Source: an uncultured Victivallis sp. (GTDB taxonomy: Bacteria > Verrucomicrobiota > Lentisphaeria > Victivallales > Victivallaceae). From it: a DNA stretch of 33,694 nt. This document shows positions 7,940 to 16,137 of the stretch, one piece after another. The notes beneath the pieces were generated by a model that searched no databases, was not told where the DNA came from, and saw only the letters and a list, made by a program, of their open reading frames with translations. The stretch is from the NCBI GenBank assembly GCA_944389815.1, contig CALXNS010000133.1, forward strand, positions 1-33,694, given 5' to 3'. The translations under genes and the position numbers were made by a program. The first letter of the stretch is position 1, and each line of letters opens with the position of its first letter.

Positions 7940-9298
7940 TTACTGAAAAAATTCCGGTTCGATTTCGCTCTTCAACGCCTCAAACAATTCGTCGCACATC
8001 GCGCGGATCTCGTCGAGACCCAGCACCGCCGCCGTCAGAGGATCGGCGGCGACCGCCTGAAAGATCTTTTCGCGGCTGTGCGTCAGCGCCCCCTCGGCTC
8101 CGAGCATCTGCACGCCGATCATGCCGCGGTTGAGCATCGCAAGCTGTTCCGGATAATGTTCAATCCGGCACGGGAAGATCCCCGCCCCGTTGACCAGGCA
8201 CGGAACCTCCACCGCGCACTCCGGCGGCAGTGTCGCAATCAGACCGCGGTTCATCACGTTCAGATTCACCGCAAGCGTCCGGTTGTTTTCGATCGCATCG
8301 ACGATCTGCATCGCGTATTCGCAGCTCGGCGTAAGATCGACCTTCATACGGCCGCTGAATATCGCCTCCATTTCCACGGCATTTTTCTGCGCGATCTTCT
8401 CACAGATCTGCAATGACGCGCCGCCGACCCCGGCCGACATGATGTTCCAGTCGATGCCGTATTCGTCCTGAACCGGATTCTCACTGCGGCAGAAGCGTTC
8501 GATGAGCTCGGGACGTTTCCGGATGTAGGGGATGTATTCGCTGCCGTGGCCGCTGCTCTCGGTCGGAAAATAACCGAAATGACGGAATATTTCGAACCGC
8601 ACCTTGTCTTTCCGGTAGATTTCCGGTTTCTCCAGACACGCCCGGAGCGCCGGGTAAAGATCGCATCCGTGATGTTCGAGCTTGAGCATGAACGCCTGAT
8701 GATTCACCCCCGCCGCCACGTACACGAGTTCCTCATGCGGCACGCCCAGATAACGCGCCAGCTCTTCGGCCGTATGCTGAACGCTGTGGCAGAGCCCGAT
8801 CACCCGGACGCTCCGCGCCCGGTGCGACAATGCAATCGTATTCATCGACATCGGATTGACGTAATTGAATAAATACGCCCCGGGGCAGATCTCCTCCATC
8901 GCGTCAACGACCTCGAAAAGCGATTTCAGCGTCCGCAATCCCCGGAACACCCCGCCCGGATTGAGCGTGTCGCCGACCACCTGATCGACCCCGTAACGGG
9001 CCGGAATGTCGTGTTCAAGACGCTGATGTTCCATCGTCCCGCACCGGAAGATCGTAACGACGTAATCCGCGCCTGCCAGTGCAGTGCGCAAACTGGTGGT
9101 GCATTCGACTTCGGCATCGTCACGCCCAGCCGCGCGCGCGATCACTTCAAACATCCGGCGGGCATTTTCCAGCCGTTCCGCGGAGATGTCCATCATCGTC
9201 AGAGAGGTTCCCTTCAGCCCGGGATTGATCAGAAGATCCTTCAGAAAATTCCGCGCGAAAATCACTCCGCCGGCGCCGATCAATGCGATTTTCCCCAT
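7940..9298 (-). CDS. GH4 family glycosidase, probable alpha-galactosidase (MelA-like)
   Basis: NAD- and Mn-dependent hydrolase (452 residues) that opens glycosides by an oxidation-elimination mechanism in the cytoplasm. The N-terminal IALIGAGGVIFARNF is the dinucleotide-binding loop, with Asp in TMMDIS after it. VVGDTLNPGGVFRGLRT and NYVNPMSMNT are typical of the alpha-galactosidase branch. Cys170 and His171 in GLCHSVQHT and His200 in GVNHQAF sit where GH4 enzymes bind the metal. There is no signal peptide, so it would act on imported oligosaccharides. A strong promoter and a divergent AraC gene lie upstream. Alpha-glucosidase or galacturonidase activity is an alternative within GH4. Confidence 0.9.
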   Translation of the reverse strand: MGKIALIGAGGVIFARNFLKDLLINPGLKGTSLTMMDISAERLENARRMFEVIARAAGRDDAEVECTTSLRTALAGADYVVTIFRCGTMEHQRLEHDIPARYGVDQVVGDTLNPGGVFRGLRTLKSLFEVVDAMEEICPGAYLFNYVNPMSMNTIALSHRARSVRVIGLCHSVQHTAEELARYLGVPHEELVYVAAGVNHQAFMLKLEHHGCDLYPALRACLEKPEIYRKDKVRFEIFRHFGYFPTESSGHGSEYIPYIRKRPELIERFCRSENPVQDEYGIDWNIMSAGVGGASLQICEKIAQKNAVEMEAIFSGRMKVDLTPSCEYAMQIVDAIENNRTLAVNLNVMNRGLIATLPPECAVEVPCLVNGAGIFPCRIEHYPEQLAMLNRGMIGVQMLGAEGALTHSREKIFQAVAADPLTAAVLGLDEIRAMCDELFEALKSEIEPEFFQ

Positions 9299-9343
9299 TT
9301 TCCATGCCTTTCATTTTGCAGAATTGGATTGGAAACCATTCAT

Positions 9344-9372
9344 AGTATATTCCATATTTCAGCAATGTACAA
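9344..9372 (-). promoter_or_regulatory. promoter of the GH4 gene
   Basis: TTGTAC (9367-9372), a 17-base spacer and TATACT (9344-9349) on the minus strand lie about 45 bases before the GH4 start. Confidence 0.7.
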
Positions 9373-9408
9373 TGGGATTTACGGATTCTGCAATTGCACT
9401 TTTGGTGC

Positions 9409-9437
9409 TTGATTTTCGAATTGAGAAACGGTATATT
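9409..9437 (+). promoter_or_regulatory. promoter of the divergent AraC gene
   Basis: TTGATT (9409-9414), a 17-base spacer and TATATT (9432-9437) precede the GGAGG ribosome binding site and ATG 9456. The mRNA leader would be only about 12 bases. The GH4 promoter is 37 bases away on the other strand, so one bound regulator could reach both. Confidence 0.65.
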
Positions 9438-9455
9438 GTTCCCGGAGGTTCTCAA

Positions 9456-10286
9456 ATGTCACAACCTGATCGTTCTCAGCCGCGTTTCCGCGCGGTGGCG
9501 CGTCCGCAGCCGGATCAGCTGCCGGAAATTCCGCTGCCGATCTATCCGCGTTCCTGCGGCCGCTTCATCTGGAAAAGCGGTGAAACCGAATATTATCCTC
9601 CCCGGAACTTCGTCCAGCTCTACTGGGGTGTCCGCGGCTGCGGCGAATTTTTCCGCGACAACCGGCCGACCCGCCTCGAACCGGAACACGTCTTCTACCG
9701 CCTCCCCGGCGAAGCGCACATCCACCGCTGTCTTGCCGGACCGTGGGAATACCGCTGGATCGCGTTCGACGGCCCGGACGCGGCACGTGTGATGAATTCC
9801 TACCATTACCCGAAGGAGTGTTTCCACGCCGGAACGTGTCCCGGGAGCATCTTCGACGAATTTGAATGGCTGCTGCATTTGATGACCCCCTACTGCTGGC
9901 GCAAAATGGTCTGCTGCATCATGGAAATTCTGGCGCTGGCGGGCGGAACACCGTCTGTGCAGGGGGAAAATTCCGAACTTGAAAGAATCATCCGTCTCTG
10001 CCGGGAACATTTCCGGGATTGCGCCTTCAACGTCAACACGCTGGCAGATTTGATGGGGATGCACCGCTCGACGCTGCGAAAACTTTTCCTGCGCGAGATG
10101 CACCGCACCCCGTCGGAATACATTCAGGATCTCCGCAGTCAGCATGCACTCGAACTCCTGCGCGATCCGGCGATTCCGTTGCGCGTCGTCGCCGAACAAT
10201 CCGGCTTTGCCGAAGTCGGTTATTTCTGCCGGGCGATGAAGCGCCTCCACGGCACCACCCCCTCCCGCCTCCGGAATCACGCCTGA
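9456..10286 (+). CDS. AraC-family transcriptional regulator, probable GH4 regulator
   Basis: 276 residues. The N-terminal domain is a sugar-sensing cupin of the AraC-binding type (FVQLYWGVRGCGEFF, RLEPEHVFYRLPGEAHIH, WIAFDGP). The C-terminal pair of helix-turn-helix motifs reads FNVNTLADLMGMHRSTLRKLF and PLRVVAEQSGFAEVGYFCRAM, ending HGTTPSRLR. The open frame reaches back to 9084, but that part runs through the GH4 promoter. ATG 9456 has GGAGG seven bases upstream. It is divergent from the GH4 gene, the classical layout for a local regulator, and convergent with the next AraC gene. Confidence 0.93.
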   Translation: MSQPDRSQPRFRAVARPQPDQLPEIPLPIYPRSCGRFIWKSGETEYYPPRNFVQLYWGVRGCGEFFRDNRPTRLEPEHVFYRLPGEAHIHRCLAGPWEYRWIAFDGPDAARVMNSYHYPKECFHAGTCPGSIFDEFEWLLHLMTPYCWRKMVCCIMEILALAGGTPSVQGENSELERIIRLCREHFRDCAFNVNTLADLMGMHRSTLRKLFLREMHRTPSEYIQDLRSQHALELLRDPAIPLRVVAEQSGFAEVGYFCRAMKRLHGTTPSRLRNHA

Positions 10287-10316
10287 TGGGACGCGCGGAA
10301 ACGAAGACGGCCGACT

Positions 10317-11090
10317 TCAATTTTGAATTCGCGAACGTTTCGCCGTCCGGCGGAACTCCGCCGGCGACGAACGGATCACCCGGCTGAACACCCGCGTGAA
10401 ATGATACCGGTCGGCAAAACCGGATTGTTCGGCAACCTCCTCGATCGAACAATCGCTGAAATGAAGCAGTTCGCACGCAAGTTCGATCCGTTTCCGCCGG
10501 CAGAACTCCTGCGGCGACTCGCCGATTTCGGCGTGGAAGAGCCGGATGAAACCATTGCGGCTCATGCCGCATTGCCGGGCGAGTTCGTCGTTGGAACGGT
10601 TCCGGCCCCGGTCGCGTTCGATCTCAGTCGTCAATGCCCGGATCCGTTCGTCGGGACGCGGCGGCAGCCGGAAATGCGAACGATCCACCTTCAGCAGCGC
10701 GCCGCACAATATTGCTCCTGCCAGAAGCGCCCGGTATTGCGCGCTCTCCTCTCCGTTGCCGCACTCCCGGAAACGCCGGATGTCCGCGACGATCTCCGGC
10801 GCCGCCGGAATCCGGACGATCTCCCGCCACCGCGGCAGTCGGTCATTCGGATTGAAATGAATGTAGAACTGCGAAAACGGACGCTCAGCAAAAGTGGAGA
10901 ATCGGAAGTACCCGGGGATCACATAGAAGAATTCCCGTTCCAGCGCAAACCGTTCGCCGTTCACCCGCAGACAGCCCCCCGGTTCCGGATTCCAGTAGAA
11001 ACGCCAGTACGGGGTGAGGAGTTCATCCTGAATCCAGGGGTGAATGTTCTCCTGATATTGAAAATAGTGAATGCGGAGATCGGCGTTCAT
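10317..11090 (-). CDS. AraC-family transcriptional regulator, probable regulator of the rhamnoside operon
   Basis: 257 residues. The effector domain contains YWRFYWNPEPGGCLRVNGE and EFFYVIPGYFRFSTF. The DNA-binding end reads RSNDELARQCGMSRNGFIRLF and SIEEVAEQSGFADRYHFTRVF, with the final SSPAEFRR. The start was moved from 11138 to ATG 11090, which has GGAGG five bases upstream. The gene is divergent from the GH78-rhaA-esterase operon, with overlapping promoters, so it is the obvious candidate regulator of rhamnoside use. The effector (rhamnose or a derivative) is an inference. Confidence 0.92.
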   Translation of the reverse strand: MNADLRIHYFQYQENIHPWIQDELLTPYWRFYWNPEPGGCLRVNGERFALEREFFYVIPGYFRFSTFAERPFSQFYIHFNPNDRLPRWREIVRIPAAPEIVADIRRFRECGNGEESAQYRALLAGAILCGALLKVDRSHFRLPPRPDERIRALTTEIERDRGRNRSNDELARQCGMSRNGFIRLFHAEIGESPQEFCRRKRIELACELLHFSDCSIEEVAEQSGFADRYHFTRVFSRVIRSSPAEFRRTAKRSRIQN

Positions 11091-11104
11091 TGTTCCTCCA
11101 ATGT

Positions 11105-11120
11105 TACAAACAGATACAAA
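11105..11120. repeat. TACAAA direct repeat, 10-bp period
   Basis: TACAAA occurs at 11105-11110 and 11115-11120, one helical turn apart, in the leader of the AraC gene just downstream of its predicted -10. It could be part of an operator for autoregulation. Only two copies, so chance is possible. Confidence 0.3.
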
Positions 11121-11129
11121 ACATGCGTT

Positions 11130-11158
11130 AATATCCATTTTAAAGTGACCGCTTTCAA
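11130..11158 (-). promoter_or_regulatory. candidate promoter of the AraC gene
   Basis: TTGAAA (11153-11158), a 17-base spacer and GATATT (11130-11135) on the minus strand. The -35 overlaps the upstream part of the plus-strand rhamnoside promoter. Confidence 0.5.
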
Positions 11159-11166
11159 GTTATAAT
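11138..11166 (+). promoter_or_regulatory. promoter of the rhamnoside operon, weak -35
   Basis: A perfect TATAAT (11161-11166) has no good -35: the hexamer 17 bases upstream is TTTTAA (11138-11143). A strong -10 with a poor -35 fits an activator-dependent promoter. The sequence AAAG-N6-CTTT (11142-11155) between the two elements is a possible half-site pair. Confidence 0.5.
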
Positions 11167-11228
11167 TAAGAAAAACGACATTTTTTCAGGCAGATTTTTT
11201 CAATTGGATTCACAGAGGAGCCTTCAAG

Positions 11229-13631
11229 ATGAAACTTGTTCCGGAAGTTGATGCAAATTTCCGCTTCACCGCGACCTGGATCGGGCCGCAGCACGAAATC
11301 GGCAAAACGAGCAGTTACTTCGATGCGCGAACCGAATTCGAACTCGACGCCGTGCCGGAATCCGCCCTGCTCCGCATCACGGCGGACACGACCTACGATC
11401 TGGTCATCAACCGGATCGCGTGCGGCCACGGGCCGGTGCGCGGAACCGCCGCACTGCACTATTTCGATACGATCGACGTGGCCGCCGCCCTTCAAGCGGG
11501 ACACAACGAAATTACCGTGCGCGTCTTCTCTCCTGCGAAAGAGGATTTCACCTGCGCCTCGGTCGCTCCCGCGCTGCTGCTGGAACTGCCCGGCGTCGTC
11601 AAGAGCACGACCGACTGGCGGATCCGCCTGCTGCCGGAGTGGCATCGGGACGTGCCGCTTTTCACCTTGCAGACCGGGTTCATGGAGCTGCGCGATTTCC
11701 GTGTCGTCCCGGGCGAATGGCTCCCCGCAGCGGAGGTGACCGCTCCGCGGCTGCTGGCAAAACGGCTTCTCCCGCGCGACGTTCCCGGTCTCGAATGTTG
11801 CCTCGTGCGGCCGATCTCGATTTCCGCCCGGGCGGCGGTGCCTCCCGGCGACGCGGAGAACATCGAAGCGCTGCCGAACTATTTGAATGAGGAGCGCTGG
11901 ACTCCGCTCGATGAAAACCGTTTCTCCACGGCCGCCGCAACGAAACTGCTCCCGAAACCCTACGGCTCGGGAGGCGCAATGATCGAGAGTTTCAATGCAG
12001 GAAGCTCCACGACCGCGGCGGCGGTGCTGCAACCTGCGCCTGACGGCGCCGGAGCCGCACTGGTGTGGGACTTCTCCTCCGAATGGATCGGCAGGCTCGC
12101 ACTGGAAGTTGACGCTCCCGCCGGAACCATAGTCGACCTCGTTTACGGGGAAGAACCCTGGCACGACGGACGGCTGCGGGCGGCATTCCCGCGCGACATC
12201 TACCGCTTCACCGACCGCTACATTCTCAAAGAAGGGCGCAATACGATCGGCACGACGATGACTGAACGCGGATTCCGTTATGTTCAGGCAGTGTTCCGCA
12301 ACTTTACCTCCCCGATCGTTCTGCACGACATTTCCGCACGGGTGATCAGCTACGGCTACATCCATTACGGCGCGTTCCAGTGCAGCGATCCGCTGCTCAA
12401 CGTCATCTACAATCAATGCGTCACGACGCTTCAGGCGTGCACCACGGACATCTTCCTCGACTGCCCGTGGAGGGAACGTTCCTTCTGGGTCAACGATCTG
12501 GTCGTCGAAAACCGCACTTCGCTTGCGGCGTTCGGCGCGAGCGACGTCCACCGGCGGGCGTTCCGGCTGGCGTTTTCGCAGCAGCGGCCCGACGGACTCG
12601 TGCCGGGGCTCTGCCCGCAGCCGGAGGGGGAAAACTTCGTGCTGCCCGCCACCAACTTCTTCCTGGTGATGATGTTGTCTGATTACTACAACTTCTCGGG
12701 CGACGCGGAGACGATCCGAACTCACCTCGGCGCGGTCGAGAAAATTTTCGATTCCTTCGAATCGCGCGTCGATTCCGACGGTTTGACCCGTTCGCCCATC
12801 GACTTCTGGAACTTCTACGACTGGGGTTTCGAACTGGATGGTTACAGCTTCAACAATCTGCGCGAATCGATGATCAACTCCCTCTACGTGCTCGCGTTGA
12901 AACTCTTCCTGAAACTCGACGACGCCGTCGGCTTCCATTCGCCCCGCCGGGCGGAATACCGCAGCCGCATCGAACGTACCTCGCAGGCGATCGAACGCGT
13001 TTTCCGCGACCCGGAGAGCGGTTATCTGGTCGATCCGGTCAAACTGCACGACAAGGAGAGCACCATCTGCAGTCAGCTTTCACACGCGCTCGCACTGCTG
13101 GCCGGCGTCGGTTCGGAATCGCTGCGCCGCAGCTGCATCGCCGCGCTGACCGACGAATCGCTGCATATCCCGGAATTCTATCTGCACGATTTCGTCTTTC
13201 AGGCGATGGCGCGCCACGGCCTCGTCCAGAACGGAGTCGAACGGGTTCGCCGCTGGTGGGGCAGAATGGCGCTCACCACGCATCCGACGCTTTATGAAGC
13301 GGGCATTCACATGCGCGGCCGGGAGGCATTCGACGAAACCGGCAGCCTCTGTCACGGCTTCGGTACCGGGCCGATCGCCTTTTTCCAGAACGGAATTCTC
13401 GGCGTCACGCCGACGTCGGGCGGATTCGCGACCTTCGATTTCCGTCCCGACCGCGCCGGACTCGAATTCGCCGAGGGCAGAATCCCGACGCCGCACGGTG
13501 AAGTCATCAAGGTGCGGCTCGACGACACCGGCGCGGCGATCGACATTCCGCCGCATTGCAAAGCTCAACTCAAAAACGGCACCGTGCTTCCGGCCGGCAG
13601 CCATCATCTTAACTGGGAGGATGTGAAATGA
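11229..13631 (+). CDS. GH78-like alpha-L-rhamnosidase, cytoplasmic
   Basis: 800-residue hydrolase expected to release L-rhamnose from imported glycosides. The N-terminal ~330 residues are beta-rich, starting with TATWIGP. The central (alpha/alpha)6 barrel begins near the signature FLDCPWRERSFWVND (Asp411, Glu416), equivalent to the DCPxRxE-W-D motif of GH78, whose acid residues take part in catalysis. The C-terminus has GTGPIAFFQNGILGV, the TSGGFATFDFRP strand and PTPHGEVIKV, all typical of the family. There is no signal peptide. GAGGAG precedes the ATG. It is the first gene of an operon and its stop overlaps the rhaA start. The next gene, rhamnose isomerase, supports rhamnose as the product. 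Confidence 0.88.
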   Translation: MKLVPEVDANFRFTATWIGPQHEIGKTSSYFDARTEFELDAVPESALLRITADTTYDLVINRIACGHGPVRGTAALHYFDTIDVAAALQAGHNEITVRVFSPAKEDFTCASVAPALLLELPGVVKSTTDWRIRLLPEWHRDVPLFTLQTGFMELRDFRVVPGEWLPAAEVTAPRLLAKRLLPRDVPGLECCLVRPISISARAAVPPGDAENIEALPNYLNEERWTPLDENRFSTAAATKLLPKPYGSGGAMIESFNAGSSTTAAAVLQPAPDGAGAALVWDFSSEWIGRLALEVDAPAGTIVDLVYGEEPWHDGRLRAAFPRDIYRFTDRYILKEGRNTIGTTMTERGFRYVQAVFRNFTSPIVLHDISARVISYGYIHYGAFQCSDPLLNVIYNQCVTTLQACTTDIFLDCPWRERSFWVNDLVVENRTSLAAFGASDVHRRAFRLAFSQQRPDGLVPGLCPQPEGENFVLPATNFFLVMMLSDYYNFSGDAETIRTHLGAVEKIFDSFESRVDSDGLTRSPIDFWNFYDWGFELDGYSFNNLRESMINSLYVLALKLFLKLDDAVGFHSPRRAEYRSRIERTSQAIERVFRDPESGYLVDPVKLHDKESTICSQLSHALALLAGVGSESLRRSCIAALTDESLHIPEFYLHDFVFQAMARHGLVQNGVERVRRWWGRMALTTHPTLYEAGIHMRGREAFDETGSLCHGFGTGPIAFFQNGILGVTPTSGGFATFDFRPDRAGLEFAEGRIPTPHGEVIKVRLDDTGAAIDIPPHCKAQLKNGTVLPAGSHHLNWEDVK

Positions 13632-14887
13632 ATCGTACCGAAACAGCTTACCGGATCGCCCGTGAAATTTTCGCCGAGCAGAACGTCGATACCGATGCGG
13701 CGTTGAAGAAACTCGATGCCGTACCGATTTCGATTCACGCCTGGCAGGGCGACGACGTCACCGGATTTGAGAACACCAACCATGCCCTGACCGGCGGCTG
13801 CCAGGTGACCGGCAACCATCCGGGACGCGCCCGGAACGCCGACGAACTGCGAGACGATCTCGACCTTGCGCTCAAACTCATTCCGGGGCGTCACCGGGTC
13901 AATCTGCAGGGTCATCAGGTCGACAAAATGCTGCCGGGAGTCGACCGCGACGGTTTCACGCTCGAAAACTTCTCCTGCTGGCTGGAGTGGGCAATGGAGA
14001 AGAAACTTCACGGTCTCGATCTCGCGCCGGCCTTCTATTCACACGTGAATTTGAAGGACGGGCTTTCGCTTTCGCATCCGGACGCGGGCATCCGCCGCTT
14101 CTGGATCGATCACGGCATCGCCTGCCGCCGGATCGGGGCGGCGTTCGGCCGGAAACTTGGAACGCCGGCGATCTGCAACTTCTGGGCACCGGACGGTTTC
14201 AAGGACACCCCGGCGGACCGGTTCGCGCCGCGCCTGCGGCTGATGGAATCGCTCGACGCGTGTTTCGCGGAAAACATCCCCGCAAATGAGGAACGCGACG
14301 CGGTCGAAGCGAAACTTTTCGGCATCGGCACCGAATCGTGCACGGTCGGCTCCCACGAATTCTATATGCTCTACGCCATGCGGAAGAACAAAATGCTCTG
14401 CTTCGACTCCGGCCACTTCCATCCGACCGAATCGATCGCCGACAAACTCTCTTCGGTTTTCTGCATGATGGATGAAATCCTGCTGCACGTCAGCCGCGGC
14501 GTCCGCTGGGACAGCGACCACGTGACCGTCCTCAATGACGAACTGCTCGCCATCGCCCGTGAATCGGCCGTGTACGGATATCTGGAAAAAATTCACCTCG
14601 CGCTCGATTATTTTGATGCAAGCATCAACCGGATCGCCGCCTGGGTCATCGGCGCGCGCGACTTCCAGAAGGCGCTGCTGATCGCATTCCTGGAACCGCC
14701 GCGCGCCCGGGAACTGGAGAAGGCCGGCGACTTCACCGGGCGACTCGCCGCGCAGGAGGCGGCGAAATCGCTGCCGTGGGGAGCGGTGTGGGATTATTTC
14801 TGCAGCACGCACAATCTCTCCGGCGGCATGGAGTTCATGGATGAAATCAACTCCTACGAACGGAAAATTCTGGAGACGCGCGCATGA
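13628..14887 (+). CDS. rhaA: L-rhamnose isomerase
   Basis: Metal-dependent aldose-ketose isomerase (419 residues, the normal family length) that converts L-rhamnose to L-rhamnulose. Diagnostic stretches are ISIHAWQGDDVTGFE, GGCQVTGNHPG, NLQGHQVDK, HGIACRRIG, FWAPDGFKDTPADR, SHEFYMLYAMRKNK, LCFDSGHFHPTES and HVSRGVRWDSDHV. The start codon overlaps the stop of the GH78 gene (ATGA at 13628-13631), which indicates translational coupling. RhaB and RhaD, needed for the next steps, are not in the window. Confidence 0.97.
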   Translation: MNRTETAYRIAREIFAEQNVDTDAALKKLDAVPISIHAWQGDDVTGFENTNHALTGGCQVTGNHPGRARNADELRDDLDLALKLIPGRHRVNLQGHQVDKMLPGVDRDGFTLENFSCWLEWAMEKKLHGLDLAPAFYSHVNLKDGLSLSHPDAGIRRFWIDHGIACRRIGAAFGRKLGTPAICNFWAPDGFKDTPADRFAPRLRLMESLDACFAENIPANEERDAVEAKLFGIGTESCTVGSHEFYMLYAMRKNKMLCFDSGHFHPTESIADKLSSVFCMMDEILLHVSRGVRWDSDHVTVLNDELLAIARESAVYGYLEKIHLALDYFDASINRIAAWVIGARDFQKALLIAFLEPPRARELEKAGDFTGRLAAQEAAKSLPWGAVWDYFCSTHNLSGGMEFMDEINSYERKILETRA

Positions 14888-15906
14888 GTGTCGAACCTCT
14901 CCTCTGGACCGCGGACGGCATCGTCCATGGTGAAAGCGGCGCATTTCTGGAAAATTGCGAAACGCGCCCGGCATTTCCGGTTGCGGAAATGCTGCGCGTC
15001 TGGAACAGCACGCTCGGAGTCGAATTCGAACCCGGTCGCGATTTCCTGTTCCACCCCGAAAGCGGCCTTCTGGAACGGCTGCCCGGTTCGCGGATGGCGT
15101 TGCTGTCGCACGACGATCTCTATCCGCCCCCGGGAAAGGCGGTTTATTTCCCGGCCGAACACGCCAACGCCGTCGCGAATGGTTCCGGTGGCGAAGCAGT
15201 TCGTTATGACGCAATGGATTTCTTCGCCCGGCACCAGTTCGAAATGGAGTATCGAACCAATGCGAAGCTGCCCGCATTCCGGACGCTGCCCGGAAATTCG
15301 CTTGCCGGACGTGCGTTCCGACTGGTCTTCATCGGAGACAGCATCACCGAAGGATGCAACGCCACCGGAGTCATTCACGTGCCGCCGTATGCGCCGCCCT
15401 ACCCGGAACAAGTCGCGACGGCGCTGCGGACCGCCGGAGCGGAGGTGGAAATGCACAACCTCGCCGTCGGCGGAACCGGTTGTGAACACGGTTTGCAGCA
15501 TCTCCCTTCCTGGCTGGAGAACGTGGTTCCCGACATTCTGGTGATCGCTTACGGCATGAATGATCTGCGAAGTTTCACGCCCGAAGAGTTCGCCCGCAGG
15601 ATCGCCGCGCTCGCCGACCTTGCGCTGCAGCGCAATCCGGCAGCGAAAATCCTCACCGTCGCGCCGATGCCGGGCAACGCGGCGTGGGAATGCACGCCGC
15701 CTGCCGTCTCCCGCGCCTTCAGCGCGGCACTGCGACAACTGCCCTTCCCGTGCGCCGACGTCAACCATTTCTGGGAGGAGATTCTTGGAGGAAAGAATTT
15801 CTTCGAAATCACCGGCAACGGCGTCAACCACCCGAATGATTACGGACAGCGTCTCTACGCCGCCGTCGTCGAAGACCGTCTTGCACAGATGCTGACGACG
15901 GCATAA
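14884..15906 (+). CDS. SGNH/GDSL hydrolase, probable carbohydrate esterase
   Basis: 340 residues with no signal peptide. After a ~145-residue N-terminal beta-rich domain, the SGNH blocks appear in order: block I FIGDSITEG with nucleophile Ser153, block II AVGGTG, block III YGMND, and block V NGVNHPND with His316. This two-domain layout occurs in acetyl esterases acting on plant polysaccharides. The ATG overlaps the rhaA stop (14884-14887), so the gene is coupled to rhamnoside catabolism. Removal of acetyl or similar esters from rhamnose-containing oligosaccharides is a reasonable inference, but the substrate is not shown. The aspartate usually three residues before the catalytic His is not there. 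Confidence 0.85.
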   Translation: MSVEPLLWTADGIVHGESGAFLENCETRPAFPVAEMLRVWNSTLGVEFEPGRDFLFHPESGLLERLPGSRMALLSHDDLYPPPGKAVYFPAEHANAVANGSGGEAVRYDAMDFFARHQFEMEYRTNAKLPAFRTLPGNSLAGRAFRLVFIGDSITEGCNATGVIHVPPYAPPYPEQVATALRTAGAEVEMHNLAVGGTGCEHGLQHLPSWLENVVPDILVIAYGMNDLRSFTPEEFARRIAALADLALQRNPAAKILTVAPMPGNAAWECTPPAVSRAFSAALRQLPFPCADVNHFWEEILGGKNFFEITGNGVNHPNDYGQRLYAAVVEDRLAQMLTTA

Positions 15907-15932
15907 CAGGTCACGCGAACCGGACTTTGGAT

Positions 15933-15978
15933 TCCCTTCCCGCGCGCCATGCCGACGCGGGAAGGGAGTTTTTGTTTA
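15933..15978 (+). terminator. intrinsic terminator of the rhamnoside operon
   Basis: A perfect 12-bp stem (TCCCTTCCCGCG / CGCGGGAAGGGA, arms 15933-15944 and 15956-15967) has an 11-base loop and is followed by GTTTTTGTTT. It begins 27 bases after the esterase stop. Confidence 0.95.
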
Positions 15979-16076
15979 GAAAAAGACAAATATAAAATAG
16001 TATAAAATACTCTCTCTTTTTTGTAAATGCCTGATAAAACGTCCTAAGTCTTTGCCTATGATAAGAAACGATAAAA
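15979..16076. other. AT-rich gap upstream of the nrd promoter
   Basis: Part of the 338-base gap between the esterase gene and nrdD. The rest of the gap holds the terminator, two NrdR-like boxes, a promoter and a 36-codon open frame, listed separately. This stretch is AT-rich, with a TATAAAATAGTATAAAATA run, and shows no gene or clear motif. Confidence 0.6.
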
Positions 16077-16092
16077 ACACAATATATTGTAT
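16077..16092. promoter_or_regulatory. NrdR box 1 (distal)
   Basis: ACACAATATATTGTAT contains the perfect 12-base palindrome ACAATATATTGT and matches the known NrdR-box pattern (ACACwATATATwGTGT) at all but one position. It lies just upstream of the -35 element. Confidence 0.8.
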
Positions 16093-16101
16093 GAATTGCA
16101 C

Positions 16102-16130
16102 TTGGCAAACGCAATATTATGTGGTATAAT
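16102..16130 (+). promoter_or_regulatory. strong promoter of the nrdD operon
   Basis: TTGGCA (16102-16107), a spacer of exactly 17 bases and a perfect TATAAT (16125-16130). Transcription would start near 16136-16138. Confidence 0.88.
16109..16124. promoter_or_regulatory. NrdR box 2 (proximal, inside the promoter spacer)
   Basis: ACGCAATATTATGTGG matches the NrdR-box pattern at about 12 of 16 positions. It starts 32 bases after box 1, leaving a 16-base gap, the three-turn spacing known for NrdR box pairs. It fills the spacer between -35 and -10, so binding would block polymerase. Confidence 0.7.
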
Positions 16131-16137
16131 ATATACC

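Noticed and set aside
11166..13049. 627-codon minus-strand open frame
   Set aside because: It is antisense to the GH78 gene and has the same Arg/His/Asp-rich shadow character, with no recognisable domain.
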